Shown here piece after piece: positions 15,912 through 22,706 of a DNA stretch of 22,706 nt; position 1 is the first letter of the stretch; every line of letters starts with the position of its first letter. A model generated the notes under the pieces. The model saw only the letters and a program-made list of their open reading frames with translations, was not told the DNA's origin and searched no databases. The stretch is taken from positions 1 through 22,706 of the forward strand of contig CALVIA010000005.1 of the NCBI GenBank assembly GCA_944329255.1. Reading direction: 5' to 3'. This stretch comes from an uncultured Bacilli bacterium. GTDB lineage: Bacteria > Bacillota_I > Bacilli_A > RF39 > UBA660. The translations under genes were made by a program, and so were the position numbers.

Positions 15912-16826
15912 ATGATTAGCTTAGTAATACCTTGTTATAATGAAGAGGAATCTATACCATATTTTATTAAAGAAATAAATAAAGTAATGGATAAAATGAA
16001 AAAAGAAAAATTTGAATTAATTTTTGTAAATGATGGAAGCAAAGATAAAACTTTAGAAATGTTGAAAAAATTATCAAAAGAAGATAAAAGAGTAAAATAT
16101 ATTTCTTTTTCAAGAAATTTTGGAAAAGAAGCAGCAATGCTTGCTGGATTGGAACATACATGTGGTGATTATGTAGCAATAATGGATGCTGATTTACAGG
16201 ATCCACCTGAATTGATAATAGAAATGTATAATGGAATTAAAGAAGAAGGATATGATTGTGTAGGATTAAGAAGAATGACAAGAAGAGGAGAACCTAAAGT
16301 TAGAAGTTTTTTTGCAAAATGTTATTATAAAATTATTAACAAAATATCTAATACAGAGATAGTGGATGGCGCAAGAGACTTTAGATTAATGACAAGACAA
16401 ATGGTTAATTCTATACTGGAATTACAAGAAAACAATAGATATTCTAAAGGAATATTTTCATGGGTTGGATATAATACAAAATGGTTAGAATATAAAAATG
16501 TTGAAAGAGTAGCAGGGGTTACAAAGTGGTCATTTTTTAAGTTGTTTGCATATTCAATAGAAAGCATTATTGCTTTTTCTACATTTCCTCTTATTTTATC
16601 AATATTAGTAGGTTTATTTTTATTGTTTATATCTTTTATTATGATAATTATGTTGTTTTATTTTAAAACAGAATTTTTACAAGTATGTACTTTAATGGTT
16701 TTTTTAGGAGGAATACAAATAACATTTTTAGGAGTTATAGGTTTATATTTATCTAAAATTCATATTGAATTACAAAATAGACCAAAATATATAATTAAAG
16801 AAACTAACATAAAAAAAGCATCATAA
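15912..16826 (+). CDS. Membrane-anchored GT2 glycosyltransferase (polyprenyl-phosphate type)
   Basis: A 304-residue family 2 glycosyltransferase. It starts MISLVIPCYNEEESI, shows VNDGSKDKT for nucleotide-sugar binding and MDADLQDPPE with Asp92 and Asp94 for the metal. Two C-terminal membrane helices (about 218-250 and 255-285) anchor it, as in GtrB/DPM1-like enzymes that load a sugar on undecaprenyl phosphate. ATG 15912 is chosen because TTAGGAAG (15897-15904) is well spaced; a GTG at 15903 overlaps that site. The TAA stop is in the loop of the terminator hairpin. No partner flippase or acceptor transferase lies nearby, so the cell-surface target is unknown. Confidence 0.92.
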   Translation: MISLVIPCYNEEESIPYFIKEINKVMDKMKKEKFELIFVNDGSKDKTLEMLKKLSKEDKRVKYISFSRNFGKEAAMLAGLEHTCGDYVAIMDADLQDPPELIIEMYNGIKEEGYDCVGLRRMTRRGEPKVRSFFAKCYYKIINKISNTEIVDGARDFRLMTRQMVNSILELQENNRYSKGIFSWVGYNTKWLEYKNVERVAGVTKWSFFKLFAYSIESIIAFSTFPLILSILVGLFLLFISFIMIIMLFYFKTEFLQVCTLMVFLGGIQITFLGVIGLYLSKIHIELQNRPKYIIKETNIKKAS

Positions 16827-16838
16827 ATTGATGCTTTT
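16814..16838 (+). terminator. Terminator containing the GT2 stop codon
   Basis: A 10-bp stem, AAAAGCATCA / TGATGCTTTT, with a 5-base loop that begins with the TAA stop of the GT2 gene. Confidence 0.75.
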
Positions 16839-16867
16839 AAAAAAATAACATTTTTTCTAAAAAAGTC

Positions 16868-16896
16868 TTGATTTTTTATTAAAAATAATATACAAT
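16868..16896 (+). promoter_or_regulatory. Promoter of the tRNA Ile-Asn-Glu operon
   Basis: TTGATT (16868-16873), 17-bp spacer, TACAAT (16891-16896). The first tRNA begins 30 bases downstream. Confidence 0.65.
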
Positions 16897-16925
16897 GAAA
16901 AAGTCAGTTGATTTGATGTATTTGT

Positions 16926-17002
<77 letters not shown>

Positions 17003-17009
17003 TTTAAAC

Positions 17010-17086
17010 GCCTCAATAGCTCAGTTGGTTAGAGCACTTGACTGTTAATCAAGGGGTCCTAGGTTCAAGTCCTAGTTGAGGCGCCA
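17010..17086 (+). tRNA. tRNA-Asn (anticodon GTT)
   Basis: 77 nt with encoded CCA. Acceptor GCCTCAA / TTGAGGC, anticodon loop CTGTTAA between TTGA and TCAA. Seven bases after tRNA-Ile. Confidence 0.96.
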
Positions 17087-17093
17087 TTTTTAT

Positions 17094-17170
17094 GGCCAGT
17101 TGGTGAAGTGGCTTAACACACCGCCCTTTCACGGCGGCATTCACGAGTTCGAATCTCGTACTGGTCACCA
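17094..17170 (+). tRNA. tRNA-Glu (anticodon TTC)
   Basis: 77 nt with encoded CCA. Acceptor GGCCAGT / ACTGGTC with one G-T pair, anticodon stem CCGCC / GGCGG around CTTTCAC. Last of the tRNA operon. Confidence 0.95.
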
Positions 17171-17181
17171 ATAATTAAAAT

Positions 17182-17206
17182 AAATACCTGTGAGGTATTT
17201 TTTTTT
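17182..17206 (+). terminator. Terminator of the tRNA operon
   Basis: Stem AAATACCT / AGGTATTT, 3-nt loop, then a run of T. Confidence 0.8.
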
Positions 17207-17283
17207 ATAAATATTTAACAATAATTAATATTATTTAATATTCAATATTGTAAAAATAGAAAATAAATGTTAATATAATAATA

Positions 17284-17289
17284 TATAAT
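17284..17289 (+). promoter_or_regulatory. -10 box of tRNA-Glu(CTC)
   Basis: TATAAT 13 bases before the mature 5' end. The -35 is poor. The tRNA thus has a transcription unit separate from the operon upstream. Confidence 0.5.
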
Positions 17290-17302
17290 TAATGTTATTA
17301 AT

Positions 17303-17378
17303 GGCCTGTTGGTGAAGTGGTTAACACATCACCCTCTCAAGGTGACATTCATGGGTTCAAGTCCCATACAGGCTACCA
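17303..17378 (+). tRNA. tRNA-Glu (anticodon CTC)
   Basis: 76 nt with encoded CCA. Acceptor GGCCTGT / ACAGGCT, anticodon stem TCACC / GGTGA around loop CTCTCAA. Its body (TTGGTGAAGTGG, TTAACACA, CATTCA) closely matches the TTC isoacceptor 130 bases upstream, which suggests a local duplication followed by an anticodon change. CTC decodes GAG only, rarely used here. Confidence 0.95.
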
Positions 17379-17413
17379 AAATAAATATCTCAATTTAATT
17401 GAGTTACATATAT

Positions 17414-17439
17414 ATGCTAGACAACGTCTAGCATTTTTT
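17414..17439 (+). terminator. Terminator after tRNA-Glu(CTC)
   Basis: A 9-bp stem, ATGCTAGAC / GTCTAGCAT, loop AAC, then T6. A second weaker hairpin (CTCAATTTAATTGAG) lies between it and the tRNA. Confidence 0.8.
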
Positions 17440-17505
17440 AATTAAATATTGAAATTTATAAAAAATAATTGTATTATTTATATACGTGAAATATATGGAG
17501 GTTAT

Positions 17506-18474
17506 ATGAAAATAGGTTTATTTGGGTGTGGAGCATATGCAATGGCTCTTAGCAGTATTTTAAGTGATAATAATTGCAAAATAACAATGTGGACTAAATT
17601 TGATGAAGAAGCAAATAATTTATCAAAAAATAGATCAAATTATAATTTAATACCAAACTATAAAATTTCAAATGATATATTAATTACAACAAATATAGAA
17701 GAATGTATAAATAACAAAGATTTATTAATTATTGCTATTCCAGCTGCTTTTGTTAATGATTTAGCGCTTTCTATGAAACCTTTTATTAAAGATAATAATA
17801 TTTTAATAGCAACAAAAGGAATTGAACAAAAAACATGTTTATTTATGAATGAAATTTTAGAAAAAAATTTAAATACAAAAAATATAGCAGCAATAAGTGG
17901 ACCTACTTTTGCAGTTGATATTGTATCAAAATTACCTTGTGGCCTTTCTGTTGCAGGAGATAAAAACACTGTTAATTTAGTAAAAAAAGCATTAAATAAT
18001 AATTATATAAAACTTAAAGAATGCGATGGCATATTGGGAATTGAAATTCTAGGAGCAATAAAAAATGTTTTTGCTATAGGATCAGGTATATTAGATGGAA
18101 TGAATGCTAATGAATCAACAAAATCAATGTATCTAACAGAAGCTTTATTTAGTTTAAATGAATTACTAAAATATTTAAACTGCAATACAAGTTCATTAAT
18201 ATCATATGCTGGAGTTGGAGATTTATTTTTAACTTGTTCCTCAAATAAAAGTAGAAACTTCTCATTAGGTAATATTATTGGACAAAATAAAAACAAAGAA
18301 GAAATTGATTTATATATAAAAAATACAACAGTAGAAGGTTATTATACTTTAATATCTATTTATGATTTATTAAAAAAGAAGAATATAAATATAAAACTAA
18401 TAAATACAATATATGATATTGTTATTAATAAAAATACCCCTAATAAATTATATGAATATTTAACTCAAAAATAA
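17506..18474 (+). CDS. gpsA: Glycerol-3-phosphate dehydrogenase [NAD(P)+] GpsA
   Basis: A 322-residue cytosolic enzyme reducing dihydroxyacetone phosphate to sn-glycerol 3-phosphate for phospholipid and glycolipid synthesis. MKIGLFGCGAYAMAL is the NAD(P)-binding fold, ISGPTFAVDI the middle motif, Lys186 in LGAIKNVFAIGSG the catalytic lysine, and GVGDLFLTCSSNKSRN the substrate loop. ATG 17506 is chosen for its TGGAGG ribosome binding site; the frame is open 19 codons upstream with no such site. It is in its own unit behind the tRNA-Glu terminator. It could supply the backbone for the GT4 glycolipid pathway, by inference. Confidence 0.95.
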   Translation: MKIGLFGCGAYAMALSSILSDNNCKITMWTKFDEEANNLSKNRSNYNLIPNYKISNDILITTNIEECINNKDLLIIAIPAAFVNDLALSMKPFIKDNNILIATKGIEQKTCLFMNEILEKNLNTKNIAAISGPTFAVDIVSKLPCGLSVAGDKNTVNLVKKALNNNYIKLKECDGILGIEILGAIKNVFAIGSGILDGMNANESTKSMYLTEALFSLNELLKYLNCNTSSLISYAGVGDLFLTCSSNKSRNFSLGNIIGQNKNKEEIDLYIKNTTVEGYYTLISIYDLLKKKNINIKLINTIYDIVINKNTPNKLYEYLTQK

Positions 18475-18500
18475 AAAAAAGCATTGATCAATGCTTTTTT
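18475..18500. terminator. Bidirectional terminator of gpsA and the minus-strand sRNA
   Basis: A perfect palindrome, AAAAAAGCATTGA / TCAATGCTTTTTT, directly after the gpsA stop codon. It has T6 on both strands, so it can end gpsA and the opposing small RNA. Confidence 0.85.
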
Positions 18501-18606
18501 AATTTTTTAAATATAGAGGCCGCCCCCCTGAAGAACGACCTCAAAAAGAATAAAAAGGGGTTGGCTAGTGTGATACTAGCAGCCAAACCGATAACTCGAT
18601 TTGGTA
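18475..18606 (-). ncRNA. Predicted small RNA 1 (about 130 nt)
   Basis: No ORF fits here, but GC content is far above the surroundings and the minus strand shows a complete transcription unit: promoter at 18613-18641 and the palindromic terminator at its 3' end. In transcript order there is hairpin A (18604-18596 with 18591-18583, one mismatch), hairpin B (ACTAGC / GCTAGT, 18580-18564 on the plus strand), a single-stranded CCAACCCC and U-rich stretch, then hairpin C, GAGGTCG / CGGCCTC (18542-18516) with a 13-nt loop UUCUUCAGGGGGG. GGUUUGG can pair either in hairpin A or with CCAACC beyond hairpin B, so two folds compete. The G-rich loop can pair with ACCCC as a pseudoknot. No gene lies downstream, so it is a free sRNA, not a leader. 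Family not recognised. Confidence 0.65.
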
Positions 18607-18612
18607 GTCATT

Positions 18613-18641
18613 ATAATACTTATAATTAGTAGTTTTGTCAA
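18613..18641 (-). promoter_or_regulatory. Promoter of small RNA 1
   Basis: On the minus strand, consensus TTGACA (18641-18636), 17-bp spacer, TATTAT (18618-18613), continuing into TATAAT. One of the strongest -35 boxes in the window, and the same architecture as the promoter of small RNA 2. Confidence 0.7.
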
Positions 18642-18669
18642 TAACTTTTTAAAAAAAATACAATTTTTT

Positions 18670-18678
18670 TGATATAAT
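18670..18678 (+). promoter_or_regulatory. Extended -10 promoter of recG
   Basis: TGATATAAT, divergent from the small RNA 1 promoter; ribosome binding site AAGGTG at 18685-18690. Confidence 0.6.
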
Positions 18679-18697
18679 TATTACAAGGTGATAAAAG

Positions 18698-20677
18698 ATG
18701 TCTGATTTGGAAAATATAAAAGGAATTGGTCCTAAAACATTATCATATTTAAACAAAATAAATATAAATACAATTGAAGATTTAATAACACATTTTCCGT
18801 ATAAATATGAAGTGTTAAAAAGAAGTGATGTAGAAAGTTTAAATGATAATGACAAGATAATAATAGATGGAATAGTAGAAACTATTCCGATTATATTTAG
18901 ATTTAAAAAAAATATGAATAAAATGCAATTTAGTATAAATGCTAATGGTAAATTACTAAAAGTAAATATATTTAATAGAGCCTTTCTAAAACCTAATATT
19001 ACGATTTCTAAAAAAGTTGTAATTATTGGAAAGTATGATAAAAAAAATAATTTAATAATTGCATCTGATATAATATTAAATTCTGATTTAAATGATATAA
19101 AAATAATACCTTTTTATAGAACAACAGAAAATCTTAATAAAAAAACTATTCATAATTTGATAAATAATGCATTAGAAAATAATAAATTAATTGATTATAT
19201 TCCAAATTATATATCTTCAAAATATAGTTTTATTGAAAAAAATATATCTTTATATAATGTACATAATCCAAAAGATATAAATTCTTTAAAGCAATCAATG
19301 TTAAGATTAAAATATGAAGAATTATTTATGTTTATGCTTAAAATTAATATTTTAAAAGATAAAAAAAGTAATTATACAAAGGGTTATAATAGAAATATAA
19401 ATATAAATTTTATAAATGATTTTATAAGTAATTTGCCTTTTGAATTAACTATAGATCAAAAAAAATGTATAAATGAAATTATAAATGATTTAAATAGTGA
19501 TAATAGAATGAATAGATTACTACAAGGTGATGTAGGAAGTGGTAAAACAATTGTTGCATTAATAGCAATTTTAGGAATGATTACCTCAGGGTTTCAATGT
19601 GCTTTAATGGCACCAACAGAAATACTAGCTAATCAACATTATGAAACATTCAAAAAAATATTAAAAGATACAAAAATAGAATTATTAACTGGAAGTATTA
19701 ATAAAAAGAAAAAAGAAGAAATAAATAAAAAATTACTAAATAATGAGATAGATTTAATTATTGGAACACACGCATTAATAGAAGATAATGTATTATTTAA
19801 TAATCTTGGATTAATTGTAACTGATGAACAACATAGATTTGGAGTAAATCAAAGAAATAATTTAAAAAATAAAGGTTTAATGCCTGATATTCTTTATATG
19901 AGTGCAACTCCAATACCTAGAACATATGCTTTAACTATTTATGGAGATATGGATATAAGTACAATAAAAACTATGCCAACTGGAAGAAAAAAAATAAATA
20001 CTATTGTAAAAAATGAAACTGAAATAAAAGATGTTTTATATATGATAAAAAATGAACTTGATTTAAATCATCAAATATATGTAGTGGCACCTTTAATAGA
20101 AGATGAGAATAATGATAGCGTCACTAAACTCGTAAGACAATATTCACTAGCATTTAAAAAATATAATATAGGAATGTTACATGGTAAAATGAAACCAAAA
20201 GAGAAAGATGATGTAATGTATAAATTTATTAATAAACAAATAGATATTTTAATTAGTACTACAGTAATAGAAGTTGGAGTAGACGTTAAAAATGCAACTA
20301 TGATTGTAATACATAATGCTGAATTATTTGGATTATCAACATTACATCAATTAAGGGGTAGAGTAGGAAGAAATAATTTAGATTCATATTGTATTTTAAT
20401 AGGAAATAAAAATAATAAAAGGCTTAAAATATTAAGTTCAACTAATGATGGATTTAAAATTAGTGAAGAAGATTTTATGTTAAGAGGGTCAGGAGATATA
20501 TTTGGAATAAGACAAAGTGGGGATATGAATTTTAAAATTGCAGATTTAAAAAAAGATTATAAAATATTACTTCAAGCAAGTAATGATAGCAAAGAATTTT
20601 TAAGAAAGGAAAATTTAGATAATTACATTTATATAAAAAAAGATTTATCTAAAAGTTTAGAAATAAGTGATGTTTAA
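18698..20677 (+). CDS. recG: ATP-dependent DNA helicase RecG
   Basis: A 659-residue superfamily 2 helicase that remodels stalled forks and Holliday junctions. The N-terminal wedge domain begins with the helix-hairpin motif IKGIGPKTLSYLNK and continues to about 240. Helicase motif I is GDVGSGKT (about 277-284), motif II DEQH (about 376), motif III SATPIPRT, and the C-terminal RecG signature reads LHQLRGRVGRN followed by LRGSGDIFGIRQSG. Length is close to the usual 680-690. The last eight bases overlap the radical SAM gene, so the two are translationally coupled. Confidence 0.96.
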   Translation: MSDLENIKGIGPKTLSYLNKININTIEDLITHFPYKYEVLKRSDVESLNDNDKIIIDGIVETIPIIFRFKKNMNKMQFSINANGKLLKVNIFNRAFLKPNITISKKVVIIGKYDKKNNLIIASDIILNSDLNDIKIIPFYRTTENLNKKTIHNLINNALENNKLIDYIPNYISSKYSFIEKNISLYNVHNPKDINSLKQSMLRLKYEELFMFMLKINILKDKKSNYTKGYNRNININFINDFISNLPFELTIDQKKCINEIINDLNSDNRMNRLLQGDVGSGKTIVALIAILGMITSGFQCALMAPTEILANQHYETFKKILKDTKIELLTGSINKKKKEEINKKLLNNEIDLIIGTHALIEDNVLFNNLGLIVTDEQHRFGVNQRNNLKNKGLMPDILYMSATPIPRTYALTIYGDMDISTIKTMPTGRKKINTIVKNETEIKDVLYMIKNELDLNHQIYVVAPLIEDENNDSVTKLVRQYSLAFKKYNIGMLHGKMKPKEKDDVMYKFINKQIDILISTTVIEVGVDVKNATMIVIHNAELFGLSTLHQLRGRVGRNNLDSYCILIGNKNNKRLKILSSTNDGFKISEEDFMLRGSGDIFGIRQSGDMNFKIADLKKDYKILLQASNDSKEFLRKENLDNYIYIKKDLSKSLEISDV

Positions 20678-21461
20678 TAGAATTTATATAGAGATAACAA
20701 ATATTTGTAATTTAAATTGTGAATTTTGTCCTAATACAAAAAGAAAAAAAGAATTTATGAATATAAATAAATTTGAAGAAATTATAAAAAAAATAAATAA
20801 ATATACTAATCATATTTATTTACATGTTAAAGGAGAACCACTAATGCATCCAGAATTAGATTCAATATTAAAAATTGCAAATAATTATAATATGAATATT
20901 AATATAACTACAAATGGAAGACTTTTAAAAGAAAAAATACAGATAATAAATAATAACAAAATTAGACAAATCAATATATCGTTACATAGTTTTAATAATA
21001 TTAATGAAATAAAAGAAATTCTAGAAATTATTGATAAAATAAAAAAATCATATATTTCATTAAGACTTTGGAATAACAAAGATAATAGAGAAATATATGA
21101 TTTATTAGAAAAACATTATAAAAAGAAAATTTCATTAAATAATAATAGATTTTCTTTGACAGACAGTATTTTTCTTGATATTGATAAATTATTTTCGTGG
21201 CCAGATATCAGTAATGAAATAATAACTAATTATGGAACATGTAAAGGAGCAAAAAAACAATTAGCAATATTAGTAGATGGAACAGTAGTGCCATGCTGTT
21301 TAGATAATGACGGTATAATTAATTTAGGAAATATATTTAATAATTCAATTGATGAAATAATTAGTAATGAAAGATATAAAAATATAATTAATGGATTTAA
21401 TAATAATAAATTAGTTGAAGATTTATGCAAAAAATGTGGATATAGAAATAAATTTAATTAG
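20670..21461 (+). CDS. Radical SAM protein with SPASM-like C-terminus
   Basis: A 263-residue protein. Cys13, Cys17 and Cys20 in ICNLNCEFCP bind the radical SAM 4Fe-4S cluster; HVKGEPLMHPEL and ITTNGRLL follow, as in the SAM-binding barrel. A C-terminal Cys set (GTCKGAKKQ, VPCCLDNDG, LCKKCGYR) marks a SPASM-type auxiliary-cluster domain. Such proteins modify peptides or act as maturases, but no precursor peptide or target enzyme is visible next to it. It starts at ATG 20670 inside recG; a GTG at 20667 is an alternative. It depends on Fe-S clusters, which the compact SUF operon in this window may supply. Confidence 0.88.
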   Translation: MFNRIYIEITNICNLNCEFCPNTKRKKEFMNINKFEEIIKKINKYTNHIYLHVKGEPLMHPELDSILKIANNYNMNINITTNGRLLKEKIQIINNNKIRQINISLHSFNNINEIKEILEIIDKIKKSYISLRLWNNKDNREIYDLLEKHYKKKISLNNNRFSLTDSIFLDIDKLFSWPDISNEIITNYGTCKGAKKQLAILVDGTVVPCCLDNDGIINLGNIFNNSIDEIISNERYKNIINGFNNNKLVEDLCKKCGYRNKFN

Positions 21462-21470
21462 AGGTGTAAT

Positions 21471-22325
21471 ATGTTTAAAGAAACAAAAACAATTATACAT
21501 ACAAATAAAATTAATGAAGATATTAAATTATTAATATTTAGTGATGTTCATTATATATCTATAAAAGATAAAAAAAGATTGGAAAAATTATATGACAAAA
21601 TAAAAAAATATGATATAGATTATATTTGTATAATTGGTGATTTAATCGATAAAAATGAAATAAAAGATAAAAAATATTTTATTGGATGGATTACAAAATT
21701 ATCTGAAATAAAACCATTAATTATATCATTAGGGAATCATGATTTAAAAATAAAAAAAAGCGAATCTAATAATTTATGGAATATAATAAAAAATATTAAA
21801 AATGTGTATTTATTAGATAATAGAGGATTAAAATTAAATGAATTGTATTTTTATGGTTTTACACAATCAAGTAAATATTATTTTAAAAATAAAAAAGAAG
21901 ATTACAAAATAATGCTAGAGGAAATAAATAAAAACAAAATATTAAATATTCCAAAAAATTGTTTTAATATATTATTAATGCATTCTCCAATTTGTTTAAA
22001 AGAAAATAAAGTTGAAAATAAAATAAAAAAATATGATTTAATTTTATGTGGACATATGCATAACGGAATTGTTCCGCCCATATTTGATGAATTAATAAAA
22101 AATAATATAGGACTAGTTGCCCCAAATAAGAGTTTATTTCCTAAAAATGCAAGAGGAATAATAAAAAAAGATAATATAATAATAATTTCATCAGGTATAA
22201 ATAAATTATCAAGAAGTGTAAATTTTTTTATTAGAATTTTTAATTTTATTTTTCCCTTAGGTATAAATTATGTAATTTTATCGAATAATAAAGAGTATAA
22301 AACAAGTATTAAATATTATTTATAA
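21471..22325 (+). CDS. Metallophosphoesterase (calcineurin-like, YaeI type)
   Basis: A 284-residue protein with the metallophosphoesterase ligands in order: FSDVHY, IIGDLID, LGNHD, LLMHSPI and LCGHMHNG. The C-terminus has one hydrophobic stretch (FFIRIFNFIFPLGINYVIL) that may touch the membrane. Members of this subgroup act on lipid or nucleotide phosphodiesters; the substrate is unknown here. GAGGTG precedes ATG 21471, nine bases after the radical SAM gene, so it is probably the third gene of the recG unit. No classical terminator follows before the small RNA 2 promoter. Confidence 0.92.
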   Translation: MFKETKTIIHTNKINEDIKLLIFSDVHYISIKDKKRLEKLYDKIKKYDIDYICIIGDLIDKNEIKDKKYFIGWITKLSEIKPLIISLGNHDLKIKKSESNNLWNIIKNIKNVYLLDNRGLKLNELYFYGFTQSSKYYFKNKKEDYKIMLEEINKNKILNIPKNCFNILLMHSPICLKENKVENKIKKYDLILCGHMHNGIVPPIFDELIKNNIGLVAPNKSLFPKNARGIIKKDNIIIISSGINKLSRSVNFFIRIFNFIFPLGINYVILSNNKEYKTSIKYYL

Positions 22326-22331
22326 ATTGTA

Positions 22332-22360
22332 TTGACAAAATGAAAAACATGGTATATTAT
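22332..22360 (+). promoter_or_regulatory. Promoter of small RNA 2
   Basis: TTGACA (22332-22337), exact 17-bp spacer, TATTAT (22355-22360). It begins seven bases after the phosphoesterase stop codon. Confidence 0.7.
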
Positions 22361-22366
22361 TAGTAT

Positions 22367-22472
22367 GTACAAATGATAAATTTGTGCTCACTCTTACCGT
22401 TTAATGTGAGAGTGAATTCAACCAAAACCCCCTGAAAGGAGCTCTCCCCCCAGAGAACTCCGCCTTTTTTTT
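22367..22472 (+). ncRNA. Predicted small RNA 2 with C-rich single-stranded segments
   Basis: A strong promoter and a good terminator enclose about 105 nt without an ORF. Hairpin 1 is ACAAAT / ATTTGT (22369-22385). Hairpin 2 is TCACTCT / AGAGTGA (22388-22415). An unpaired linker follows, with CAACCAAAA and CCCCCTGAA (22428-22436). The terminator hairpin GGAGCTCT / AGAG-AA-CTCC (22438-22461) has a C6 loop and is followed by T8. Unpaired C-runs are typical of Firmicutes sRNAs that pair with Shine-Dalgarno G-runs (RoxS/RsaE, CsRNAs), so a translation-regulator role is reasonable inference. I recognise no named family. Confidence 0.65.
22438..22472 (+). terminator. Terminator of small RNA 2
   Basis: An 8-bp stem with a 2-nt AA bulge, C6 loop, then GCC and T8. 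The T tract overlaps the stop codon of the convergent Rieske fragment (22471-22473). Confidence 0.8.
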
Positions 22473-22638
22473 ATTTATGTTTTTTAATACATTGTGTACT
22501 TGGACCTCTTATAATATTGCCATCAATTGAGAATTTAGAACCATGGCAAGGACAATCCCAAGTTTTTTCAATGCTATTAAAATGTAAACCACATTTCATA
22601 TGAGGACATGTTAGTTTAACTACATGTTCTTTTTTATC
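22471..22638 (-). pseudogene. Rieske-domain fragment of an FAD oxidoreductase
   Basis: On the minus strand 55 codons are open and end at 22471. They contain CPHMKC and CPCHGSKF, the two Cys-His pairs of a Rieske 2Fe-2S site, in the arrangement found at the C-terminus of FAD-dependent oxidoreductases (LTCPHMKCGLHFN, EKTWDCPCHGS, IDG). The frame is closed upstream by TAA at 22641-22639, inside an inverted repeat (22637-22663), and none of the frames further up looks like the flavin domain. The gene is therefore cut off by an insertion or deletion, or by a window or assembly break. An internal ATG in HMKC would not give a functional protein. Confidence 0.75.
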
Positions 22639-22663
22639 TTATAGGAAAGTTCATCCTATAAGA
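22637..22663. repeat. Inverted repeat interrupting the Rieske gene
   Basis: A perfect 10-bp pair, TCTTATAGGA / TCCTATAAGA, with a 7-nt centre. It has no T tract on the outgoing side of either strand, so it is not a normal terminator. It could be a small mobile palindrome or the end of a larger insertion that runs beyond the window. Confidence 0.55.
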
Positions 22664-22706
22664 GAATAATGGAAATTAATGGGAAATAAAAATACCAAGC
22701 ATGCAA

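Noticed and set aside
18515..18606. A riboswitch controlling gpsA or recG
   Set aside because: The promoter and terminator place the transcript on the minus strand, pointing away from recG and converging on the end of gpsA, so it is not a leader of either gene.
22367..22472. 6S RNA, SRP RNA or tmRNA
   Set aside because: The length and the lack of their hallmark elements (large central bubble, GGAAG-type tetraloop domain, tRNA-like ends) do not fit.
22606..22627. Near-palindrome built on two ACATGT blocks
   Set aside because: It lies within the coding sequence for EHVVKLTC of the Rieske fragment and is explained by that protein sequence.

Overview
The window comes from a very AT-rich bacterial chromosome, and its gene set points to a low-GC Bacillota lineage of the small-genome Bacilli/Mollicutes-like kind. 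The evidence is a SufC/SufS operon, the circularly permuted GTPase RbgA/YlqF, strong Shine-Dalgarno sites, extended -10 promoters of the form TGnTATAAT, and nearly universal A/T third positions. The standard code is in use: tryptophan is UGG throughout and UGA ends sufD. The lineage is my inference; no marker fixes a species.

Left part (1-4790). A short translated leader (158-247) with an intrinsic terminator is followed by a three-gene accessory cassette: an orphan protein (436-1882), a serine recombinase (1898-3106) and an OLD-family ATPase with a TOPRIM nuclease domain (3130-4788). Each of the three carries exactly one lesion: a +1 frameshift near 592, an in-frame TGA at 2363 and an in-frame TAG at 3982. 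The genes are closely spaced and otherwise well preserved, so the cassette looks like a recently disabled or recoded mobile, possibly defence-related, module inserted in front of ylqF.

Centre (4790-16850). Housekeeping genes follow: ylqF, two flavoprotein oxidoreductases (HI0933 type and COG2509 type, overlapping), a HIT hydrolase, a glycolipid-type glycosyltransferase whose C-terminus is frameshifted at an A7 tract, a compact sufC-sufD-like-sufS operon with no sufB or sufU beside it, a zinc-dependent phospholipase C-like protein, a small membrane protein, tRNA-Lys(CTT), an uncharacterised 409-residue protein, and a membrane-anchored GT2 glycosyltransferase.

Right part (16850-22706). A tRNA operon (Ile-GAT, Asn-GTT, Glu-TTC) and a separate tRNA-Glu(CTC) precede gpsA, recG, a radical SAM/SPASM protein overlapping recG, and a metallophosphoesterase. 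Two unannotated small RNAs are predicted here from promoter, hairpin and terminator structure: one on the minus strand between gpsA and recG, one on the plus strand after the phosphoesterase gene. Both use TTGACA-17-TATTAT promoters, and a 13-nt hairpin loop of the first contains a 9-nt perfect complement to the unpaired C-rich linker of the second. The window ends in a broken Rieske-domain gene cut by a 10-bp inverted repeat.

Many genes stop inside or directly against their terminator hairpin, which shows how compact the genome is and helps to place true gene ends.
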